Origin: Actinoalloteichus_B caeruleus
Lineage (GTDB): Bacteria > Actinomycetota > Actinomycetes > Mycobacteriales > Pseudonocardiaceae
Assembly: GCF_000718005.1 (NCBI RefSeq)
Contig: NZ_JODV01000009.1
DNA length: 64,000 bases
Reading direction: 5' to 3' (one strand)
Below the pieces are notes generated by a model. That model ran no database searches. It was given only the letters and a program-made list of their open reading frames with translations, and was not told where the DNA came from. Positions 27,878-36,136 of this stretch are shown piece after piece. Position 1 is the stretch's first letter. Each line of letters begins with the position of its first letter. Made by a program: the position numbers and the translations under genes.

Positions 27878-29083
27878 ATGACCAACGCCACCAGCACCTG
27901 CCCCGAGGACCTGCGCGAGCAGATGATCAACCACATCCGCACCGCCGGTCACCTGCCCTCCGAGCGCATCGAGCAGGCGTTCCGCGCCGTCCCCCGGCAC
28001 CGGTTCGTGCCCGACGCCTCGGTCGAGGAGGCGTACGCCAACAAGGCGATCACCATCAAGCCCGGCAAGGACCGGCCGGCCAGCTGCATCTCCGTGCCCA
28101 CGGTGGTGGCGATGATGCTCGGCCAACTCGATCCGCGCCCCGGAGAACACGTGCTGGAAATCGGTGCGGGAACCGGATACAACGCCGCCCTCCTCGCCGA
28201 ACTCGTCGGACCGACCGGCAGCGTCACCACCGTCGACATCCACCCCGACGTCACCGACCACGCCCGCCGCACTCTGGCCGACACCGGCTACGACCGGGTG
28301 CGGGTGATCACCGGCGACGGCGCCCTGGGCGCACCGGACCATGCCCCCTACGACAAGGTCATCGTCACCGTCGGGCCGTGGGACCTGCCCCCGGCCTGGT
28401 TCGACCAGCTCACCCCCGGCGGCACACTGGTAGTCCCGTCGCACTGGCGCGGGCAGGCCCGCAGCGTCGCCTTCACCCGTCAGGACACGCACCTGCGCGC
28501 GACCAACAGCCAGCTCTGCGGGTTCATCCCCATGATCGGCATCGTGCCCACCGGCGAGCGGACCGGCACGGTCGTCGAGAACGTCGTGCTGTACTGGGAC
28601 ACCGATCAGAACATCGACCCGGCCGCCCTGCACGAGGTGTTCACCGGACCCGAGAGCACCGTGTGGTCCGGCGCCTCCGTGGTCGCTGACGAGCCCTTCG
28701 ACCACATCTGGCTTTGGCTGACCGCCATCGAACCCGGCACCTGCCGCCTCGACGCCGAAGACGAGGCCATCAAGGCTGGTCTCTGCCACCCCGCCTTCGC
28801 CTACCGCACGCCCGCGATCGTCGAGGGCGACTCCCTGGCCTACCTCACCAAGCCTCGCCCCATCGACCAGGACGGCGAACGCCGTTACGAACTCGGCGCC
28901 ACCGGACACGGCCCCGCCGCCGCCCAACTCGCCGAGCGGCTGGTCGCCCAGATCCGCCGCTTCGACCGCGACCGCGCCGCCCAGCCCGTCATCACCGCCT
29001 ACCCCGCCGGAACGGCCGACGAGAACCTGCCCACCGGCGTGATCATCGACAAGCACCACGTCCGCATGGTCGCCACACCCTGA
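27878..29083 (+). CDS. protein-L-isoaspartate-type O-methyltransferase (FxLD/LanS-like)
   Basis: The protein is 401 aa; the ATG at 27878 follows AAGGAAGGG. Residues ~1-200 are a PIMT/PCMT domain: an amino-terminal helix pair (REQMINHIRTAGHLPSERIE), RAVPRHRFVP, the SAM motif VLEIGAGTGYNAALLAEL and TVDIHPDV. A further ~200 residues follow (QLCGFIPMIGIVPTGERTGT onward). This extended form matches what I recall of methyltransferases linked to FxLD-type and other lanthipeptide or graspetide clusters, which methylate an aspartate to form isoaspartate. No dehydratase, cyclase, grasp ligase or precursor gene is visible nearby. It lies between the two direct repeats. The enzyme class is firm; the RiPP link is tentative. 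Confidence 0.82.
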   Translation: MTNATSTCPEDLREQMINHIRTAGHLPSERIEQAFRAVPRHRFVPDASVEEAYANKAITIKPGKDRPASCISVPTVVAMMLGQLDPRPGEHVLEIGAGTGYNAALLAELVGPTGSVTTVDIHPDVTDHARRTLADTGYDRVRVITGDGALGAPDHAPYDKVIVTVGPWDLPPAWFDQLTPGGTLVVPSHWRGQARSVAFTRQDTHLRATNSQLCGFIPMIGIVPTGERTGTVVENVVLYWDTDQNIDPAALHEVFTGPESTVWSGASVVADEPFDHIWLWLTAIEPGTCRLDAEDEAIKAGLCHPAFAYRTPAIVEGDSLAYLTKPRPIDQDGERRYELGATGHGPAAAQLAERLVAQIRRFDRDRAAQPVITAYPAGTADENLPTGVIIDKHHVRMVATP

Positions 29084-29349
29084 CCGGTCACCGCCTCGGC
29101 GACGCCTCGCACCAAGAACGTGGCGCGCCCGGCCCGGTGGGGGCGGGTGCACCATGTCTGGCCGCGCAGCCCGTGGAACCGCGACTTCGACGGCGAACGG
29201 CGAACGGCGAGGGGCACGGACTCGCGGGTCGCCGCGTCCTGCGGTGAGGAACGAGCCGGGACGCCCCCGCCAGCAGCGTGCCAGCTCGTAGGCCAGGCTG
29301 GTTCCTGGCGGCACGCTTCGGCGTCCGCCGGGCCGGCGCCCTGGACCTG

Positions 29350-29613
29350 CCGCTCACCGGGTAGCGCTCCCAGGCCTCCACCAGAGACAACGACATGCGG
29401 ACGGTTCCTTTCCTGCCGGAGGGGTGGCGAGGCGCGCTCCTGCGGCTAGCGTGCGCTCGGCAGGTACTGTTCGGCCAGCGCACCGGCCGCCTCGGCGAGA
29501 CGACACGCCTCCTCCGTGTCCTCCACGAAGCTCACCATCACCGAGATGTGGACCTCCTCGTCCAACGCCAGCGCCACCTGGCACACGCGAGGGTCCAGAT
29601 CGTCGGTGATGCG
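29350..29613. repeat. direct repeat copy B (methyltransferase/DUF3558 junction)
   Basis: This block matches copy A at 27467-27727. It contains the intact 3' end of the DUF3558 gene with its TAG stop, the linker, and on the minus strand a methyltransferase start (ATG at 29396, MSLSLVEAWERYPVSG) that loses similarity after ~16 codons. So this is the 5' stub of a second methyltransferase gene. The 1.6 kb between the copies contains the isoaspartate-type methyltransferase. Confidence 0.85.
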
Positions 29614-30045
29614 CAGTGCCCGTAGGGAGCCGACCTGGATCTCGTTCGCGGAGAAACCAGTCAGGTTGATCGTATCCACTCCCTTGTTCGCATCGAGTTG
29701 GAGCGTGAGGTTTCCCTGGCCGGTTGGAAGGGGCTCGTACCAGCACGAGTAAATGATTCCGAAATCGTCGAAGTGCGCGCTTTCCGGGTCAAATCCCAGT
29801 GCCGTCACCTCGTGCTCGGGAAGTACCTCACAGGGATGTGTGGCCTCGAGTTCCGCTCCGACGTCCCCGGGAGCCGTGTCCCCCGGAGGGCCCGAGGAGG
29901 TGGGAGGAGTCCCGGTGCCAACCGTGTTCTCCGGGATCTCCGTGGAATCGATGGCTCTACCAGCGCTTTCCTGGGCACAAGCTGAGGTCGCGCACGCGGC
30001 GAGGGCCACCACCGCCCACCGACTCGCCGGGCCGATTCGCAACAT
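29446..30045 (-). CDS. DUF3558 family lipoprotein
   Basis: The protein is ~199 aa. The signal peptide (WAVVALAACATSAC) ends in a lipobox; the cysteine after ATSA would be lipidated. A Ser/Pro/Thr-rich linker follows, then the DUF3558 domain (HPCEVLPEHEVTALGF, CWYEP, DDLDPRVCQVALALDEE, EACRLAEAAGALAEQYL) with paired cysteines. DUF3558 proteins are common in Pseudonocardiales and mycobacteria; their function is not known to me. I prefer the ATG at 30045, with GAGGAAG upstream, although a GTG at 30057 overlaps the previous stop. It follows and is probably co-translated with the small helical protein at 30054-30425. Confidence 0.85.
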   Translation of the reverse strand: MLRIGPASRWAVVALAACATSACAQESAGRAIDSTEIPENTVGTGTPPTSSGPPGDTAPGDVGAELEATHPCEVLPEHEVTALGFDPESAHFDDFGIIYSCWYEPLPTGQGNLTLQLDANKGVDTINLTGFSANEIQVGSLRALRITDDLDPRVCQVALALDEEVHISVMVSFVEDTEEACRLAEAAGALAEQYLPSAR

Positions 30046-30053
30046 CGTCTTCC

Positions 30054-30425
30054 TCACCTGTCAATCTGGTTCATCGATGCGGCGCTGTCCTCGTCGGTCT
30101 GACTCGTCGCGCGCGCACTCGCCCGAATAGCGGAAGCGAGATCCCGCAGTGTTTCGATGTAGAGCAGTAGGTTTTCGTAGGCGGAGTCAGGGAAACCGGC
30201 TGCGGAGGCTTGATCCTGCTGGGACATCAGTTTCGCCACCGGGCTCGAACCCAGCTTCACGTCCTGCCGCAAGAAACGGAAGTAGCCCAGTCGACGTTCT
30301 GCTCGGTCAGCGATGGCATCAACCTTGGTGGCCATTGCTTCGGCGCTGTCCCGGTCGATCGAGACCTTGCCTGCGGCCGCTGCGACCTTGAACTGGTGGA
30401 CGCTACCCGTCATCTTCCGCGTCAC
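30054..30425 (-). CDS. small helical protein, possible WXG/ESX-like partner
   Basis: The protein is 123 aa, alpha-helical and hydrophilic, without membrane segments. It has heptad-like runs (SAEAMATKVDAIADRAERRL and YENLLLYIETLRDLASAIRA) consistent with a helical hairpin. Size, helicity and position upstream of a DUF3558 lipoprotein recall ESX-associated small proteins in Pseudonocardiaceae, but I see no WXG motif, so the call is only descriptive. The stop overlaps the alternative GTG start of the lipoprotein. The GTG start used here lacks a strong ribosome site. Confidence 0.6.
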   Translation of the reverse strand: MTRKMTGSVHQFKVAAAAGKVSIDRDSAEAMATKVDAIADRAERRLGYFRFLRQDVKLGSSPVAKLMSQQDQASAAGFPDSAYENLLLYIETLRDLASAIRASARATSQTDEDSAASMNQIDR

Positions 30426-30576
30426 GGCAGAGGTGTCACCACCACCGTCGGACCTCCGTAGAGAGTTCGAGAACCCCTGCCCGGCCCTGAGAACCGTGTC
30501 TTCTCGCAGGTCGCGGGGCGTCTACCAGCGGGACCGCAGGCCCTTGGAGCCGTCCGTAGTAGACGAGCGGGGTCGG

Positions 30577-30762
30577 ATGGTGCGTGCGGTTGGGATGACT
30601 CAAACCTTTCTGAGCCCAGCACAGGTAGACGAGCTGGTAGCTCTCTACCAGAAGGGCGCAACGCTGGTGGAGCTGGGCGAGCGGTTCAGCGTTCACCGCC
30701 GCACGGCGGCGGCCCGTCTGGTCCGCCGTTCGATCCCGATCCGCAGACGCGGTCTCAAATGA
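30577..30762 (+). CDS. small helix-turn-helix protein, resolvase-type; possibly a recombinase remnant
   Basis: The predicted 61 aa consist almost entirely of one HTH (LSPAQVDELVALYQKGATLV, ELGERFSVHRRTAAARL) ending in RRSIPIRRRG. This is the Hin/resolvase-type domain often found in or beside large serine recombinases. It could be a stand-alone DNA-binding protein or the remains of a recombinase. It lies 1 kb from the transposase remnant that starts the island, which favours a mobile origin. The ATG has only a weak site (GAGCGGGGTCGG). Confidence 0.55.
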   Translation: MVRAVGMTQTFLSPAQVDELVALYQKGATLVELGERFSVHRRTAAARLVRRSIPIRRRGLK

Positions 30763-30939
30763 GTGCGACCTCGGCGAAGCCGTCGAGTTGCACACCGACG
30801 GGTCGAGTCTGATGGAGGCCGGTAGACATCCTCACCAGCGGGTTCCATGCCTCAACGTCAAGTCGAGCGGAGTGATCGTGGCGCGACGGGCGGGCCGCCG
30901 TAGGCTTGTCGGCATGTTCACACCGTCGAGCGCGAGCAG

Positions 30940-31662
30940 TTGCGCAAGGAGCTGATCGAGGCAGCTCACGCAGACGACGATGTGGTGGGCGCCGCGCTCG
31001 TAGGCTCGGCGGCGACTGGGCGCGAGGACGCCTGGTCCGACATCGACTTGGTGCTGCAAGTGCGTCGTGACACCGACCCCGCGGAAGTGGCGAGTCGGTG
31101 GACCTCACAGTTCTACGACCTGCGCGGTGCGGCGCACCACCTGGACGTCATCGCTGGCGGTGTGCTCTATCGCGTCTTCCTTCTCGCGTCCTCACTGCAG
31201 ATCGACGTATCGTTCTGGCCCGAGGACCAGTTCCGAGCCACTGAGTCCGGATTCAGGTTGCTCTTCGGCACCCCTCAGCCCTCGACCGAGCCCCGGGAGC
31301 CGGAGGCATCACGCGAGATCGGGATGGCCTGGCTCTACGCACTGCACTCGCGTTCAGCGATCGCTCGCAGACGCGTATGGCAAGCAACCATGATGCTTGA
31401 CCAACTTCGCGATCAGCTCCTTGTTCTCGCATGCATGCGGCATGGCCTCAACCCACATCATGGCCGTGACGCCGATCGTCTGCCCACGCCCTTCCTGACC
31501 GTCTTGCGGCAGGCGCGCGCCGTGTCCCAGGCAGAACCAGAGCTGGCGCGCTCGCACACAGCTCTCGTCAGTGCGCTTGCTGACGAGGTCGCCCTCCACG
31601 ACCCGGGACTCGCAGCAGACCTGGCCACGCCACTGGCCGCGCTTGCTCACGTCAGCGTTTGA
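30940..31662 (+). CDS. nucleotidyltransferase-domain protein (MNT/KNT type)
   Basis: The nucleotidyltransferase motif is clear: GSAATGREDAWSDIDLVL, with two aspartates for metal binding, followed by HHLDVIAGGV carrying a possible third acid. The C-terminal ~110 residues are helical. The domain is shared by antibiotic nucleotidyltransferases, streptomycin-type enzymes and MntA antitoxins; no HEPN partner gene is visible. The first start in frame is a TTG at 30940. An ATG at 30914 begins a peptide whose codons would join this frame perfectly if two bases (AC at about 30920) were removed, so the natural amino terminus may be frameshifted. Confidence 0.7.
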   Translation: MRKELIEAAHADDDVVGAALVGSAATGREDAWSDIDLVLQVRRDTDPAEVASRWTSQFYDLRGAAHHLDVIAGGVLYRVFLLASSLQIDVSFWPEDQFRATESGFRLLFGTPQPSTEPREPEASREIGMAWLYALHSRSAIARRRVWQATMMLDQLRDQLLVLACMRHGLNPHHGRDADRLPTPFLTVLRQARAVSQAEPELARSHTALVSALADEVALHDPGLAADLATPLAALAHVSV

Positions 31663-31733
31663 CGGCTCGTCGTCATCAGGGGTGTAGTCGCGGTCTGAAA
31701 CCGCCGGCTTCCAGCAGGGACCGCGCGATGTAG

Positions 31734-31960
31734 CTCGTCCATGGCGACAAGGCATATTCCTCGCGAGCGATCCTCAGCCACCTGCGCGACCGCGGCATCC
31801 GCGTCGAGATCCCGCAACCGCGCGATCAGCAGGCTCATCGGAAACGACGCGGTCGCGCGGAGGGCGACCACCTGGGATCGACGCAGTCGACCACAAGGGC
31901 CGCAACCTCGTCGAGCGGCGCTTCTGCGATGTCACCCAGTGGCGTCGGCCCGGTCCGCAC
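31734..31960 (+). pseudogene. IS5-family transposase remnant
   Basis: Translated fragments match the C-terminal part of IS5-type (DDE) transposases: GDKAYSSRAILSHLRDRGIR, then VEIPQPRDQQAHRKRRGR, and after a frame change PPGIDAVDHKGRNLVERRF and QWRR. The frame breaks at about 31868 and both ends are missing, so it is not functional. No terminal inverted repeats were identified. It marks the left edge of a lower-GC region. Confidence 0.78.
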
Positions 31961-31993
31961 ACGCGGAGGATTCGCTCCACGACCTCCCCTCGG

Positions 31994-32578
31994 CTAACCG
32001 CTGCCGCCGGGCCCGTTCGCCATGGCCAGCGCGCTCACGGCGGCGATGAGGGCGGATGCGGATGGCGTGGCCTCCGGCTCGATGAGCCACTGCAAAGCGG
32101 TGCCGATGATGACGGCAAGGACGAGGGATCCGAGCTGCCGGCCGGCTTCGTCGACGGCGGTGGGCTCGATGTCGAGCAGCATCGCGGCGATGCTCCGACG
32201 GTTGCGCTCATAGGTCGCGGCGAGCTGCTCCTGCACCTGGGGCGCGAACTCCGCTTCGGCGAATGCCTGCACGCTCGCCACGAGCGTGGCCCGCTGCTCG
32301 ACGGATCCGGCGAGGAAGCCCTCGAGGAACTGCTCTAGGCGGGCGAGCGGCTCGGCCGCCTCCGAACCGATGCGAGCCTGCTCGATCGCGGTGCCCCACT
32401 CATCGAAGGACTCGAGGACCGCGGCGTTGAGCAGTGCCTCCTTCGAGCCGAAGTGGTAGCCGATCGCGGCGAGATTCGCGCCCGACGCAGCGGTGATGTC
32501 ACGCGCCGTCGTACGCGAGTACCCCTTCTCGGCGATGCACCGCTTCGCCCCGGCGAGGAGATTCTGACGCTGTCCCAT
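31994..32578 (-). CDS. TetR-family transcriptional repressor
   Basis: The protein is 194 aa and starts MGQRQNLLAGAKRCIAEKGY. The HTH occupies residues ~20-50 (TTARDITAASGANLAAIGYH, FGSKEALLNAA), followed by an all-helical ligand domain (LEQFLEGFLAGSVEQRATLV and following). It is divergent from an exporter of the DHA2 group with a 70-bp gap containing an inverted repeat, the classic arrangement of a drug-responsive repressor and its efflux pump. Its base composition is lower in GC than the flanking genes. Confidence 0.9.
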   Translation of the reverse strand: MGQRQNLLAGAKRCIAEKGYSRTTARDITAASGANLAAIGYHFGSKEALLNAAVLESFDEWGTAIEQARIGSEAAEPLARLEQFLEGFLAGSVEQRATLVASVQAFAEAEFAPQVQEQLAATYERNRRSIAAMLLDIEPTAVDEAGRQLGSLVLAVIIGTALQWLIEPEATPSASALIAAVSALAMANGPGGSG

Positions 32579-32602
32579 ACTCCCGATCCTAACCCGAAGC
32601 CG

Positions 32603-32625
32603 TACGTTCGTCTGGTACGAGCGTA
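32603..32625. promoter_or_regulatory. inverted repeat, probable TetR operator
   Basis: TACGTTCGT and ACGAGCGTA face each other across a 5-bp spacer (CTGGT), with one mismatch between the arms. The site lies centrally between the TetR and exporter start codons, where a bound repressor would block both promoters. The size and symmetry fit TetR dimers. Confidence 0.6.
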
Positions 32626-32648
32626 TTAGACGTGTGTATGGTGATGAC

Positions 32649-34184
32649 GTGACCCTCACGACACCCCCTCTCGCAACCACCCGCGAATGGATCGCCACGA
32701 GCGTGCTGATCCTCCCCGCGCTCCTGGCCTCGATGGACCTCTCCGTGCTGTTCATGGGCTCCCCATGGATCAGCGCCGACCTCGCCCCCACTGCCAGTCA
32801 GCACCTGTGGATCATGGACATCTACGGGTTCGTGATGGCCGGACTGCTCATCACGATGGGCAGCGTCGGAGACCGGATCGGGCGGCGCAAGCTGCTCCTG
32901 ATCGGCGCCGTGGCGTTTGGGACGGCATCGGCGCTCGCCGCTTTCGCGTCCAGCGCCGAGATGCTCATCGCGGCCCGCGCACTCCTCGGTCTGGGCGGCG
33001 CGACCCTTGCGCCTTCCACCCTCTCCCTCATCCGCGGCATGTTCCACGACGAGAATCAACGCCGCACCGCCGTCGGCATCTGGACCGGCGCGTTCACCGG
33101 CGGTGTCGCCATCGGGCCGATCATCGGCGGGCTCCTGCTTGAGCACTTCCACTGGGGATCGGTGTTCCTCATCAACATCCCTGTCATGGCTCTGCTGCTC
33201 ATCGTCGCCCCGCTCGTCATCCGCGAGGCCCGCGACCCCCACCCGGGCCGGTTCGACCTGCTCGGCGCCGCTTTGTCGCTGGCAGCGATCCTGCCGCTCG
33301 TCTACGGCATCAAGAAGACCGCCGAGGACGGCGCCGGCTGGGCATCCGTCGCCGCGATCGTCGTCGGCGCGATCTTCGCCGCACTCTTCGTCGTCCGCCA
33401 GCGGACAACACCGAGCCCGATGATCGACGTCCACCTCTTCGCCCGCCCGGCCTTCAGCGGGTCCATCATCGCCAACGCCATCGTCGTCTTCGCCACCGCC
33501 GGAATGGGTCTGCTCTCGGTCACCTTCATGCAGACGGTGCTCGGTTTCGCGCCGCTCGCCGCCGCGCTCTGGATGCTGCCCACCGTCGCCGGCAGCTTCC
33601 TCGGCGTCGCGATCGCGTCCCTGCTCGCGCGCACGGTCCGCCCGGCGCTCCTGGTGTCGACCGGGCTCCTGGTCGCCGCGGTCGGATTCGCCGGGGTGAG
33701 CCTGGTCACTCCGGACTCGCACGTCGGCCTGCTGATCGTCGCCTACAGCACGCTGACGCTGGGGGTCGGAATGACGGCGACCATGGTCACCTCTCTCGTG
33801 CTCACCACCGCCCCACCGGAGAAGGCCGGTGCGGCTTCGGCCCTCGCCGAGACCAGCAGCGAATTCGGCGGAGCGCTCGGCATCGCCACCCTCGGCACGC
33901 TCGCGGGAACGATCTATCGCGGCGCGATGACGGCCAACCCGGTCCCCGGCGCCGAGAACGCAGCGGAAGCCGCAGGAGACACCGTCGGAGCGGCCGTGGC
34001 CGCCGCCCAGGAACTCCCGGCGGAGGTCGCCGATCTCCTCCTGAGGCAGGCCTTCGACGCGTACACGCACGGCCTCAGCGTCGCCGCAGTCGTCGGAGCA
34101 GCCGTTCTCGCGCTCGCCGCGGTCTGCGCCGGGCTCGCACTGCGCACCGTGACGACCCCACAGTCCACCAGCACGGAGGAGTAA
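32649..34184 (+). CDS. MFS multidrug exporter, DHA2 (14-TM) family
   Basis: The protein is 511 aa with about 14 hydrophobic segments. Motif A is in the 2-3 loop (GSVGDRIGRRKLLLIGA), motif C-type GGVAIGPIIGG follows, and SPWISADLAPTASQHLWIMD in the first loop is characteristic of EmrB/QacA relatives. Such proteins expel drugs or metabolites using the proton gradient. The GTG at 32649 is chosen; a GTG at 32634 is possible. It overlaps nothing but leads directly into the amidohydrolase (7 bp), so the two are probably one transcript under TetR control. Confidence 0.9.
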   Translation: MTLTTPPLATTREWIATSVLILPALLASMDLSVLFMGSPWISADLAPTASQHLWIMDIYGFVMAGLLITMGSVGDRIGRRKLLLIGAVAFGTASALAAFASSAEMLIAARALLGLGGATLAPSTLSLIRGMFHDENQRRTAVGIWTGAFTGGVAIGPIIGGLLLEHFHWGSVFLINIPVMALLLIVAPLVIREARDPHPGRFDLLGAALSLAAILPLVYGIKKTAEDGAGWASVAAIVVGAIFAALFVVRQRTTPSPMIDVHLFARPAFSGSIIANAIVVFATAGMGLLSVTFMQTVLGFAPLAAALWMLPTVAGSFLGVAIASLLARTVRPALLVSTGLLVAAVGFAGVSLVTPDSHVGLLIVAYSTLTLGVGMTATMVTSLVLTTAPPEKAGAASALAETSSEFGGALGIATLGTLAGTIYRGAMTANPVPGAENAAEAAGDTVGAAVAAAQELPAEVADLLLRQAFDAYTHGLSVAAVVGAAVLALAAVCAGLALRTVTTPQSTSTEE

Positions 34185-34191
34185 CGGCTCT

Positions 34192-35610
34192 ATGAGCAAC
34201 GACAGCGTCCGAGTCCCGCGAGCCCAGGCCTACGTCGGCGCCACGGTCATCGACGCCACGGGAGCACCGCCGCGACCAGACCAGGCCGTGATCGTCATCG
34301 ACCGCGTGATCACGGCAGTTGGTCCGGCGAGCCTCATCCCTCTCCCCCCGGAGACCGTGATCCGGGACGTCCGTGGCAAGTACCTGATCCCCGGCCTCAC
34401 CGACATGCACGTCCATAGCGAGTCGGAGACCGACGACCCGCGCCACTTCGCCAGCCTGTATGTCGCGAACGGCGTGACCGCGGTGCGCGAGATGTGGGGC
34501 CGGCCACGACTGCACCAGATCCGTCGGATGATCGAGTCCGGCGAACTGCTCGGGCCTCGCATGACCATCGCCAGCCCGCTGCTCGACGGCAGTCCCGCCC
34601 TGTGGTCCGACGTCCCGGACAGTCCGGTCGTCACGGTGGGCTCACGTGAGCAGGCGCGGCGCGCTGTGGCGGAGGCGATCGACGGTGGAGCGGACTTCAT
34701 CAAGGTGTACTCCCGTCTGGGGTCGGAGGCGTACCGGGCCGTGCTCGCCGAGGCACAACTGCGCGGGACCACCGTCGCCGGCCATCGGTCGGATCATGTG
34801 CCGTTCCCCGAGCAGATCGAGTCGGGACAGCGGTCGTTCGAGCACCTCTTCGGTGGCATCTGGCCGGCCGCCTCCTCGGACATGGATCGGCTCGAAGCGG
34901 CCATGTCTCGGATCCAGACGGCCCCCGAGTTCCACCTGGGCAGCTGGATCAAGCAGGTCAGCCGGATCGAATGGGAGGCCGTCGCGTCCTACCGCCCTGC
35001 GAGGGCGGCGTCCCTCTTCGAACGACTCGTCGCCGCCGACGTCGCCTACACGCCGACCCTCGCGGTCCACGCGGTGATCGACCGCCCCGAGTCGATCCGA
35101 CTCGACGACGAGCGGATGGAGTACATGGCGCCCGGCACACCCGACTCCTGGGACTTTCTTCGGACGGAGATCTACTGCGGGGGTCACCGTTCCCCGGCGG
35201 AAGCCGAGCAGCACCGCGAATTGTACGATAGGCGCCTGGCGACCGTGGGTGCCATGGACGAGGCAGGCGTCAGGCTGCTCGCCGGGACCGACTTGGTCGG
35301 CCCCGGGCTCTATCCCGGGTTCAGCCTGCATGTCGAACTGGAACAGCTCGTTGCAGCGGGCCTGACCCCGATGCGCGCCCTCCAGTGCGCCACGTTGGAA
35401 CCGGCCAGGTTCCTCGGGCGCGAGCAGTGGGCAGGAACGGTCGAGGCGGGCCGCGTGGCCGACCTCGTGATCCTGGATGCGGACCCGATGAGCGACATCC
35501 GCAACACCCGGTCAATCCATGCGGTCATGGTCGACGGCTACCACGTTGACCAGGCCGAGCGTGGGGAACTGCTGGCGACCGCGCGACGGATCGCGAAGGG
35601 CGACCGATGA
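34192..35610 (+). CDS. amidohydrolase-superfamily metal enzyme
   Basis: The protein is 472 aa with the full amidohydrolase metal set: His73 and His75 (DMHVHSE), Lys171 as the likely carboxylated bridge (FIKVYSR), His198 (AGHRSDH), His218 (SFEHLFG) and Asp367 (LAGTD). The C-terminal strands (EAGRVADLVILDADPM) are typical. This places it with imidazolonepropionase/prolidase-like and other cyclic-amide or ester hydrolases. The substrate is unknown. It sits between an exporter and an SRPBCC protein, so it may hydrolyse the compound that the exporter and repressor recognise. Confidence 0.88.
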   Translation: MSNDSVRVPRAQAYVGATVIDATGAPPRPDQAVIVIDRVITAVGPASLIPLPPETVIRDVRGKYLIPGLTDMHVHSESETDDPRHFASLYVANGVTAVREMWGRPRLHQIRRMIESGELLGPRMTIASPLLDGSPALWSDVPDSPVVTVGSREQARRAVAEAIDGGADFIKVYSRLGSEAYRAVLAEAQLRGTTVAGHRSDHVPFPEQIESGQRSFEHLFGGIWPAASSDMDRLEAAMSRIQTAPEFHLGSWIKQVSRIEWEAVASYRPARAASLFERLVAADVAYTPTLAVHAVIDRPESIRLDDERMEYMAPGTPDSWDFLRTEIYCGGHRSPAEAEQHRELYDRRLATVGAMDEAGVRLLAGTDLVGPGLYPGFSLHVELEQLVAAGLTPMRALQCATLEPARFLGREQWAGTVEAGRVADLVILDADPMSDIRNTRSIHAVMVDGYHVDQAERGELLATARRIAKGDR

Positions 35611-35675
35611 ACCTGTCCTCCGACACGCTCAGCTCATCGAGACACCGCGTGATTCCCCCGAGAGGACCATCCGCT

Positions 35676-36107
35676 ATGACCATCGCATCCCTGAGCGCCA
35701 TCATCGATTCCCCAGCAGCGCGTGTGCACGACATCCTGCTCGACGCACCGGAGCTGCCCGACTGGAACCCTGCCTTCGTACGGGTCGAAGGCCCGGTGCG
35801 CGCGACCACCGGCGTCGAGTATCGACTCGACGTCATCCGGGGTCTCCGCGGAACCCTCACCTACACCCGCATCGACAGCGACGCGATCACGATCTCCTGG
35901 CGGGTGCCCGGGCTCTCCGAGACCGGGCAGTGGCAGTTATCACCGCAACCCGTGAGGCAGCAGACGCGGGTCACACACACCGTCGAACGGCACGGACCTC
36001 TCGCGGCACTTCTCGGGCACGCTCTCGACACCCTTCCGAGATTGCGGCTGGAACGCCTCGCCGAACGGACCGCCGTTCCGCCGCCAGCCGACGGTCAGCC
36101 CGTGTAG
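35676..36107 (+). CDS. SRPBCC/START-like ligand-binding protein
   Basis: The protein is ~143 aa with the SRPBCC helix-grip pattern: IIDSPAARVHDILLDAPELP, DWNPAF, then alternating strands with TVERHG. An in-frame ATG at 35607 overlaps the previous stop, but its extra 23 residues are not fold-like, and the ATG at 35676 has GAGAGG upstream. These proteins bind hydrophobic ligands or act as cyclases and hydrolases. It contains a TTA leucine codon (35937-35939), which is rare in GC-rich actinomycetes and can make expression depend on bldA-type tRNA. Confidence 0.75.
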   Translation: MTIASLSAIIDSPAARVHDILLDAPELPDWNPAFVRVEGPVRATTGVEYRLDVIRGLRGTLTYTRIDSDAITISWRVPGLSETGQWQLSPQPVRQQTRVTHTVERHGPLAALLGHALDTLPRLRLERLAERTAVPPPADGQPV

Positions 36108-36136
36108 GAACGGCATGCGGACACCGGGACGACACC

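Noticed and set aside
30940..31662. MNT/HEPN toxin-antitoxin pair
   Set aside because: The nucleotidyltransferase domain is present but no HEPN gene lies on either side; the neighbours are an HTH fragment and a transposase remnant.
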